Positions 58,501 to 64,000 of a stretch of 64,000 bases of DNA are shown piece after piece. The notes under the pieces are model-generated. The model did no database searches. It was not told the origin of the DNA and was given only the letters and a program-made list of their open reading frames with translations. The position numbers and the translations under genes were made by a program. Origin of the DNA: Aquatica leii (Eukaryota > Arthropoda > Insecta > Coleoptera > Lampyridae); NCBI GenBank assembly GCA_035610365.1, contig CM069432.1, positions 107,031,529 through 107,095,528 of the forward strand, in the 5' to 3' direction. Positions within the stretch are counted from its first letter, which is position 1, and each line of letters starts with the position of its first letter.

Positions 58501-59451
58501 AAACATTTTTTTAAAACCAATTGATACTCAAGATGTTGCTCATTTCGTTGTTTTATGTATTAAAATTACATTTAATCTGTATTATACATGACTTCACTGT
58601 GCTTAAAAGTTTTTTCATTTTAAATTACTTCAATAACTGGATTCGATTTTACAAAAAATGTAATAACTACCTACATATGTTTAAATCTAAATTTCACTTT
58701 AATAAATATAATTAATCGAACGTAAACGAATTGTAGTCGTTTTTAATAATATTTATTTTAATATTAGTAATCTCGAATTAAGCAAAAATTAATTTTGAAT
58801 GTTAAACGTGTTGTGACAGCAAAATTAAAATTCTTATAGGTACTAACTAACCAGGAAAGCCAACACTGAATTTTTTTGTAACTAATAAACTAACACTTAA
58901 TTTGACTAGTGCGTTAATCTTGATTCATATGAATACGATGATGACGTAGGGCTCTTCTCTTATGGCAAGAACTTTAGCTCCATGTGTAAAAAATCCCTAA
59001 GAATACTGTCAAAAACATAATTCCGAATGAAAATTTATATCTAACACACATGAATGTCTACTCTGATCTTACATATTCATTTTTTATTGTCGCATTAAAC
59101 AACAATAAAGACATTGTAATATTTGAATAATAATTATTATGTTACCGTAAATTAACTAATTATTATGCAATACATAAACGGCTGACAAAAATAACATAAT
59201 ATATGAATAAACTTACAGATTGCAAAACCATATGTGTAAATCAATTCCAAGAGACCATAGTTTTTAGTTGAAAACAGCCGAAATATTTTAAAAGTGATTA
59301 ATAAATAAAGTATAGCGTACAGAAATATTGTATAAACAATGTTTAGTTTACTATTACTATCGTATAGATAAGTTCCAGAAAAGTTAAACATTATTTTGCA
59401 CAGTGAAAAATAGTTACTCGGTTTGTTGATCTTTCCTTCTGATTCCACCAT
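43517..59451 (-). CDS. insect odorant receptor (7tm_6), six exons, complete (399 aa)
   Basis: Exons on the minus strand: 59451-59217, 45443-45289, 44486-44220, 44165-43965, 43911-43651 and 43597-43517 (TAA at 43519-43517). All introns are GT-AG, phases agree, and the total is 1200 nt. Introns are 13773, 802, 54, 53 and 53 nt. The 399-aa length is typical for insect odorant receptors, ligand-gated cation channel subunits that work with Orco in olfactory neuron dendrites. Family marks are LESGVFLPN in exon 2, YPFGDFPEIVNFE with the following TM in exon 3, the conserved YCGNETLNKSLEVALACTE and RFQKALILIIQRSQKPICF in exon 5, and the C-terminal AAYSYFMVLRRV in exon 6. Exon 1 carries the N terminus and TM1/TM2. 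No frame break is seen in any exon. The long intron 1 is filled with transposons, but its splice sites (GTAAGT and TTTCATAG) are intact. The ligand cannot be predicted. Joining exon 1 to the rest rests on phase, length and family layout. Confidence 0.85.
45753..46617. repeat. 865-bp imperfect palindrome (foldback/MITE pair)
   Basis: The left arm from 45753 (AATAGTAGATTACATACC) is the inverse of the right arm ending at 46617. Landmarks such as CAAATGGAACACTTTTGCCA recur in complement. The centre is near 46147 (AATAAAATATTTTATT). The right arm has about 70 extra bases close to the centre, including CCATGG, that the left arm lacks. Each arm also holds its own smaller inverted repeat around CTCGAG. 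It lies in intron 1 of the odorant receptor. Confidence 0.9.
47572..47933 (+). repeat. single-arm copy of the palindrome unit
   Basis: About 360 bp in the orientation of the left arm, starting TAATAGTAGATTACACACC and ending at CCATGG. It contains the extra segment seen only in the right arm of the big palindrome. The flank AATAGTAGATTAC is shared with both palindrome ends. Confidence 0.85.
48275..48754 (+). pseudogene. mariner-like transposase, N-terminal part (left of hAT insertion)
   Basis: A decayed frame with stops: helix-turn-helix-type N-terminal region (PRAFVNVVQRVRDTGDLRLK, RRVMEAEEEILNLVNNNPTF, TIAREANVS) followed by the first catalytic region (FFNWLRGQ, VLITDEATFSRNEM), where the first Asp of the DDE triad is kept. 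The layout matches the DUF4817-plus-DDE_3 transposases common in insects. It is interrupted at 48755 by a hAT element and goes on at 51190. Confidence 0.75.
48755..51181 (+). mobile_element. hAT element inserted in the mariner-like element
   Basis: The ends are CTAGGGCTGCCATACG at the left and, in complement, GCGCAGCCATGCATG at the right, a degenerate terminal inverted repeat of the hAT type. Octamers GCGACAAG (48747-48754) and TAGACAAG (51182-51189) fit an 8-bp target duplication with two changes. The transposase gene inside is broken. Confidence 0.75.
49200..50844 (+). pseudogene. hAT transposase (BED-type finger, broken)
   Basis: The ATG at 49200 begins KKKCHFSDDDTKEW and a BED-like zinc finger (CSICGVHISVSHGGKSSVK, then H). 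The frame stops at 49365-49367, continues in a second frame 49375-49779 (SLDCTTKLNAV, AIIKHILAPHSIAQIKAEI, ILTDSSNHKAKKMFPLLIQY; the DSSNHK stretch is the first catalytic region), then decays. A later part at 50204-50600 and the dimerisation region HVERVFSLISSQWTKERNS at 50630-50700 are readable, and the end is near 50844. At least four frame changes or stops. Confidence 0.8.
51190..51660 (+). pseudogene. mariner-like transposase, C-terminal part (right of hAT insertion)
   Basis: It continues the gene broken at 48754: IGPF-type region, then TFIQTTLF-like decayed stretch and the SPDLNPIDF-equivalent block (RSKPHFLLMG in the broken frame, DNA at 51440-51490) followed by a WAEL-like C terminus near 51640. 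Several stops. Assignment rests on order and position as much as on sequence. Confidence 0.6.
52107..52168 (+). ncRNA. type I hammerhead ribozyme, copy 1
   Basis: Stem I outer GAGTG/CACTC and inner CTACTA/TAGTAG with an internal loop (TATCTC opposite TT), core CTGATGA, stem II GCCC/GGGC with a CAAAA loop, GAAAC, a very short stem III (C-G pair capped by the palindromic AGCT), and the cleavage triplet GTC with predicted scission after 52155. All core nucleotides are canonical. Confidence 0.9.
52450..52511 (+). ncRNA. type I hammerhead ribozyme, copy 2
   Basis: Same sequence and fold as copy 1, 343 bp downstream; predicted cleavage after 52498. Confidence 0.9.
52792..52853 (+). ncRNA. type I hammerhead ribozyme, copy 3
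   Basis: Same sequence and fold, 342 bp downstream of copy 2; predicted cleavage after 52840. Confidence 0.9.
53134..53195 (+). ncRNA. type I hammerhead ribozyme, copy 4
   Basis: Same sequence and fold, 342 bp downstream of copy 3; predicted cleavage after 53182. The fifth, partial unit ends before its ribozyme. Confidence 0.9.
53356..54229. other. AT-rich intron sequence
   Basis: A short open stretch at 53374-53589 has slightly higher GC and includes DLYYHLLNADSSNTSG; it may be the C-terminal end of the mariner-like gene's neighbour or chance. Nothing else could be supported. Confidence 0.3.
54230..55577 (-). mobile_element. Penelope-like element (copy 3), minus strand, 5'-truncated
   Basis: High similarity to 21640-22890 (copy 1): RT part WFRYVDDTFVVWP at 55520-55480, LEHNSSLAFLDVLVI at 55400, and the GIY-YIG region at 54940-54780, in three broken frames (55539-55288, 55097-54888, 54782-54522). 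The 3' end carries the degenerate hammerhead motif (54446-54412) and the pseudo-LTR sequence with GCGAAAG-like and CTTAAGATTTTAT words near 54240. At the truncated 5' end a 27-base inverted duplication is present (55549-55575). Confidence 0.85.
54412..54446 (-). ncRNA. degenerate hammerhead-like motif, Penelope copy 3
   Basis: On the minus strand CTGAAGA, a GCAA/TTGC stem and GAAACGTC, equivalent to 21791-21757 of copy 1. One core mismatch. Confidence 0.4.
55578..56837. other. AT-rich intron sequence
   Basis: No gene or repeat recognised. Confidence 0.4.
56838..58974 (+). mobile_element. Tc1/mariner-superfamily element with intact ends (2137 bp)
   Basis: Terminal inverted repeats start AAGTTCTTGCCATAAGAGAA at 56838 and end with the complement at 58974, about 36 bp with two or three mismatches (TCCCTACGTCA against TGACGTAGGGC inside). 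A TA dinucleotide flanks each end (56836-56837 and 58975-58976), as this superfamily requires. The interior has one plus-strand transposase gene with introns. Confidence 0.85.
57110..58492 (+). pseudogene. IS630/Tc1/mariner transposase with introns, catalytic residues lost
   Basis: Apparent exons are 57110-57202, about 57254-57435 and 57491-58492, with GT-AG borders. The second exon joins the first one base out of frame as read. The HTH region is in exons 1-2 (ATAMDISLTSVKRIKSE). The DDE_3 domain begins in exon 3 (LLSDRTLNRTLHEIGFKFKK). The first catalytic Asp, expected as D-E-T-W-I-F in this family, is Asn here (VVFMNKTGIF, about 57712). The second (IVLDNASYHS) and the Glu (EFNAIELIW) remain. 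A one-base frame shift lies at about 58040. It ends in an acidic serine tail (SSSLESSDSDD). The family is widespread in arthropods; this copy is inactive. Confidence 0.85.
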
Positions 59452-62400
59452 AGTTTATATATCTATAAAAAAATGTTTTGCGTTATTTTTTAAATTTTTT
59501 TATATTAAACACAATAGACGCTCGGTAGAGCAAACACCTAATAATAAAAATAGCGCGCTAATGCACAGATCGATAGGTATCTTGTGTTTGTGCGGAGTTT
59601 AATTGCGCAAATAAAAAACAAATTTGGCCAGAAAAAAAAACATTGCTTCAAATAAAGGTCAGGTTGAAATTTAAATAATTGGTAATAATTAAGTTGTTAA
59701 TGCAACGTAGTTAGTTATGAAAACAATTGTATTTTTTAAATAAAAATAACAAAAAGCTCAAAATATAGATAAAGTTAAAAAAAGCGTATTCTAAGGAAAC
59801 AAAATTTTAATGATCATTTTCAAGTTTGTCATTGCGAAGTTGCTCCGTCCGGACACAAAATACTTGTTAAATTGTAATAATAAAATTTACACTATAAGAT
59901 CTAATGGAATGCTTGGTAATGTAAGCAGCATGTACAGCTCAATAACGTAAACATATTACCTGTATTTATCCATCTACTTCTAATAAAAAAAACTGTGTTA
60001 GGATAAATGTCAGAGTGAAAATCATACTAATCAACAAAAAAAAATCAAACTTGAAGAAATGCATCTAGAATGCAAATTTTCTTGTGAATATGGATTTTAA
60101 AACAACTAGAAAACTTTATCGCAATTTACGGTGATATAATTAATAAGAAAACAAGTCATAAGAATATAGATAAAAATTGTTATTTTTAACGTAAATTGTT
60201 AGGAAGAATTATCGCTATAAGATACTGTAGAAATAACTAATAATTTACAGGTACAAAAGTTTATAAGAAAAACTGTTGAAAATGGCGGATCATTCCAATT
60301 TTTTTATCAAACTCATCTTTTGATAGAACCGAGAGAATATGAAAAACCAGCTCCACACCAAATTTTAAGTTACTAGGACTTTTGGTTCGAAAGTTATCGT
60401 AGGTACATCATTACACACACACAGATAGACAGACAAATGGCAACACACAAATGTTTTAGTTTCTTGTAAATTACCTGCAGAGACAGTGAAATATACACCG
60501 ATTAAAATATAACTTATGTATTTTATTTCTCTATTTCGACATGAAAATTAGCTATTTTTACACTAAAATCCGTGTAAGAATAAGCAAATTCTTACACGAA
60601 TTTTAGTAATGCTAGTTTTTTTAAAGTTGGTTCTCTGCATCGTAAGTTGAGGTTAAATAAAAAAGAAATCAAAATTATTTTACCTTAACAATTGAAATTC
60701 AAATTTTGGTGCCAAGATAAAATAATAATGTTCTATTAATTCCAAGTTATTTACATATAAAGGTATAAAGCGTTAATTTTGTATGAGATTTTAGGTTAAC
60801 ACATAAATTTTAATATGTCAAAGTGTAAGTGTTGCCAATTGAATAAAATACAAAAGTTTCCCAATGTTGTTCTAAAATTAAAATTATACGAAAAATGTTA
60901 AATATTGTATCAAAATAGAGAAAATAGTATAAAACCCACGTCATAGAATACTTTCAATCACTCGACCGCTGCTCATGTATAAAACCCGATCTCGTGATTG
61001 AAACGCGTTCCTTCTGTAACTTGGGTTTTAATAGACTATTCTCTGTATTACTGCTTACTTATTGATGCCAGTATATGCTTTCATTTTAATAAAGTAAATT
61101 CGCTTTATTTGAATAAGTTCACTTTATCGAACGTCTACTGTACTTATTTTCTTTAAAATGTCACACACTTAAGTTTTTTTGTTGGTTTTTTAAATTTATT
61201 TTTATCTAATAATTGTTGTTTTGGTGTGCTCTTGCCAGAACTTGAATTCTAAAGTGATTTGACTTATTAAAAACATAAGTAAGAAATGTAATGCATTGAA
61301 AAGAAATCAATTTTATATTGTATATTTATGTTTAATAATTATTCGTATAAAAAATAAACAATTCGTAAATAAACATAGAATATCAGTAAAGAAAAGTTGT
61401 CAAAACAGAATTTGTCATGAACTTTCCTTAATCTCTATAGTTCATTGTATGTTTTAGGAAAATATTTACATTTACTTACCTAAAACTTCTTAATAGAACT
61501 TATTTCTGAAAATATCGAACTTGTTTGAAGATAACACAATTAAAAAGGGTGCTTAGTAGTTAACCTGAAACAATTATTCAAAATATGATAGATACGTTGT
61601 AGCAGTGAATGATGCAAATGCTTCCAAGTAAAACTAGTTAAAAAATAATGAATTTTTAAATAATTTCAAGAAAAATTATATAGTTCCCTCACTACTTAAT
61701 GGCTATTCCCCGTATCTATTATTTTCTTTAAATGCTTGATTAGTAGTTACTCATCGTTCATATATAATTAAGTAATATACAATTATGTGGTATAGCAGAA
61801 ACAAATATTTCTGTTTATAAACAAACCTTGGTAATTTCTTTAGAATGAAATAAGTTTGTAATTTAAGTATTAAAAAAGAAGTTTTATTTGACTATTAGAA
61901 TTTCATACGGTCTAATAGAAGCTCAGGAAACAAACTGTAATTATTTACTCTTAAGATTAAAAGTATTTCATAGACTATTAAAAACTCTCCTTATAGAAGC
62001 GTAATTTAATTTACAAAATTTCAGGTAAACAGATACTAGTAATTGACACAAAATATTAAATTCTTGAATTTAACATTTCTTTATTCTACATTAAACAATT
62101 AAAAATTGAAACTGTATAAAACAAACAAGAAATAACGTTACTTTGTAAACAAATACTTATTTTAATTCTTTTATTTCTAAATTTCTTAAAAAAATGTTTG
62201 TGATGTTTGCGCGAACTTGGATGCAAATAAGTGCTAATCAGTGCTGTCGCAAACAATTCTAAAATGTACTATATGTATGTAGCGCCCAAATATAATTCAT
62301 TAACTTTCAAAACATTATGTATATTATGAAATAAGTTAACTGCAACGAGATGGGGGGACGACAGATCTGGAAAAGAGCGAGAGCCATCTGGGTATCTAAG

Positions 62401-62510
62401 CACGTGATTTCCTTTCTTTAAATTGTACCGAGTACCACATTGATCACTCCAACGTGATTCTATATTATATTTTGATTGAATTTTATTACATTAACAAAAA
62501 ACAAAAAAAT
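59452..62510. other. AT-rich region upstream of the odorant receptor
   Basis: No gene is seen. A 20-bp-stem hairpin lies at 60562-60607. A stretch at 60275-60450 ending in a CA-repeat and CAGATAGACAGACAAATGG looks like the 3' tail of a non-LTR retrotransposon or SINE, but no coding sequence supports it. Confidence 0.35.
60562..60607. repeat. hairpin with 20-bp stem and 6-base loop
   Basis: ACTAAAATCCGTGTAAGAAT (60562-60581) is followed by AAGCAA and then its complement with one mismatch (60588-60607). Confidence 0.85.
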
Positions 62511-62917
62511 GAAAGCCAGTAACATGGAATCTGCAACCACCCACGCCGTTACTGCTAGCACAAGTACAACCATGGCAACTGCTGCGCTTACTCTGCTGCC
62601 GTTCTGGCACACAATTATTGTTTGCTTCAGTTGAAGCAAAGTTTCAATTATTGAACCTTAAGATAACAACAAAAGAAACAGAAGTTTAACACGTGCTGTC
62701 TGTTCTTCCAACGGAAATCGCAGACGAGGTCGCTGACCTAATTACAAAGCAATGGTCAGAAGCTGAGCAATCTTACACCCAATTAAAAACCGCAATAATA
62801 AACAGAACAGCACTATCGAATGTACAAAACCTAAAGCGCCTCTTAGTAGGTGATGAACTTGAACGTTTCGAGAAAACCACCATAACTATGACAGAGAATG
62901 AGGTAACTTGGCTGTGA
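62511..62917 (+). pseudogene. Ty3/Gypsy gag fragment (CsRn1/Mag-like)
   Basis: The ATG at 62511 opens a Thr/Ala-rich N terminus followed in shifting frames by the gag core: LPFWHT, a readable SVEAKFQLLNLK, and from 62693 VLSVLPTEIADEVADLI, then YTQLKTAIINRT and LKRLLVGDELERFEKT, ending at 62915-62917. The motif order (PFW...EAKF...VLSVL...YTQLKTAII) is that of gag in CsRn1/Mag-type Gypsy elements. One stop near 62629 and a frame shift near 62690 break it. No pol follows in the next 1 kb, and no primer-binding site or LTR was found upstream. Confidence 0.7.
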
Positions 62918-64000
62918 CTCAGAATACGTAAATGACAAGCCTCTAAAAGAGCTATTTATTTAGCAGATACCAGCTCATATCTAACCATTCATCAAAATCA
63001 CGTCCCCCAAACAGCAGATTAGCTACCAACATAAACTAAATCTTCAAGAGCAAAATCAGATATAGAGTCGCACAACCAAAATATTTTCAAGCTATATGAT
63101 TAACGGTTACTTAGCATATACTAAACAAATCGGCACTTATTTCTTAAGCCATAAAATTGCTTAACAATTGCTGTAATAGTAACTTGATATGATGCATATT
63201 TTGTAGTTAAATCATCATACCACCTAATGTAACATTTTTTATGTTCACTGCCACGATCATGTTGATTAAATCATGACTCTTTTTCTAATGTTCTCTTCCA
63301 ATTTTTAAAACTGACGTTGCCAAGACATTACTGATATCCCAATTTATCGAAAAGTGTCTGCAAACAAAACAAAATGCGACGTCGGAGATCACACTGTATT
63401 CTATTATTAATTTTTGTTTTTAAGTGAAATTTCAGTAGTGGTTGCGCTGGTCCATCTCTATAACTCTGTGAAATATCGTTACTGCCTGGTGCTTTTTTTC
63501 TGACTTCCGTAACTTCTTGTTGGGTTGCTGCTGCTGTTTAGATAACTATTCTTCAAAATCCACTGTTTCCTCAGCTTCAGGTTTGGATTAGGTGTCAATC
63601 AATTCCAAAACCAAATCAAAATCTACGGAGAATTATATCATGGACGCGAAAATGTTTTTTTAGAACTCGCGTTATCGGAAGCTGACGATGATAAAATTTG
63701 TGATTCCTTATTTGGTTTAACTTTCTTTGCCACTACTACGCATTATAAAAATTATTATAAATTACAAATACTTCAAAAATCAATAAGCAACACATAAGAA
63801 GCACTGCTCACGATAGTCTTACGTACCAAATCTAAAGACCAACTGAACTCAATAAAAAACTAAATCTCCGCAATCCTAGCCCACACAGGCCTACCCCTAG
63901 CTACGCTCCTAGTTTGTTTGGTTTGGTTGTCACAAATAATTTGTAAAGTATTGTCCTACAAATAAGACAATCAAAAATATTTTAAAATAAATACTTTACT
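62918..64000. other. unassigned region at the end of the window
   Basis: Mostly AT-rich. On the minus strand about 63540-63450 a short KKAPGSND stretch resembles the start of a non-LTR RT domain, too short to support as a feature. Confidence 0.3.

Noticed and set aside
62200-62510. Possible 5' LTR before the gag remnant
   Set aside because: No TG...CA boundaries with a primer-binding site, and no second copy in the window.
63450-63540. Possible non-LTR retrotransposon RT start on the minus strand
   Set aside because: Only about eight residues (KKAPGSND) look alike; no further RT motifs follow.
1-64000. tRNA and rRNA genes
   Set aside because: No cloverleaf with A and B boxes or rRNA core sequence was noticed in reading both strands; a covariance search would be needed to exclude them.

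Overview
The window is insect nuclear DNA. It is AT-rich, its host genes are split by short GT-AG introns (several of 47-54 nt), it carries a chemosensory-type odorant receptor, and most of the rest is nested transposable elements of animal families (BEL/Pao, Ty3/Gypsy, Penelope-like, hAT, Tc1/mariner, Harbinger). The insect order cannot be told from this sequence.

Two host genes can be rebuilt exon by exon. (1) 1117-3281 (+): a six-exon SLC46-like (proton-coupled folate transporter-like) major-facilitator protein of 457 aa with consistent intron phases. (2) 43517-59451 (-): a six-exon odorant receptor of 399 aa. Its exon 1 lies 13.8 kb from exon 2, and that first intron holds a large palindrome, a mariner-like element split by a hAT element, a tandem hammerhead-ribozyme array, a Penelope-like copy and a Tc1/mariner element.

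Layout. 3.3-5.0 kb: an unrecognised ORF and a truncated Harbinger transposase. 5.0-24.9 kb: a Gypsy element on the minus strand (A) with about 1.9-kb LTRs. Its 3' LTR is interrupted by a complete BEL/Pao element with identical LTRs (itself carrying a solo LTR in pol), its RT/RNase H region by a second solo LTR, and its 5' LTR by a rearranged Penelope-like element. 24.9-26.8 kb: a decayed second Gypsy pol and LTR. 26.9-27.6 kb: a BEL remnant. 28.8-32.7 kb: an element with roughly 310-330-bp terminal inverted repeats. 33.0-34.2 kb: an unknown ORF and a Penelope N-terminal fragment. 36.8-43.4 kb: a complete young Gypsy element (C, one LTR difference seen) carrying a TARG1/OARD1-type macrodomain after integrase. 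43.5-59.5 kb: the odorant receptor with its loaded intron. 59.5-64 kb: mostly featureless AT-rich DNA with a Gypsy gag remnant at 62.5 kb.

The two most interesting systems are these. (a) The macrodomain sits in the env position of Gypsy C and keeps the Lys and Asp equivalent to the TARG1 catalytic pair. (b) Four head-to-tail units of 342-343 bp at 51.85-53.35 kb each contain a textbook type I hammerhead ribozyme, and the array as a whole is bounded by a 10-bp direct repeat. This is the layout of an animal retrozyme, a circular-RNA retroelement, and the same window has three Penelope-like insertions, the proposed helper family. Most transposon ORFs are broken by 1-2 nt indels although some LTR pairs are nearly identical, so either recent decay or uncorrected long-read errors must be considered.
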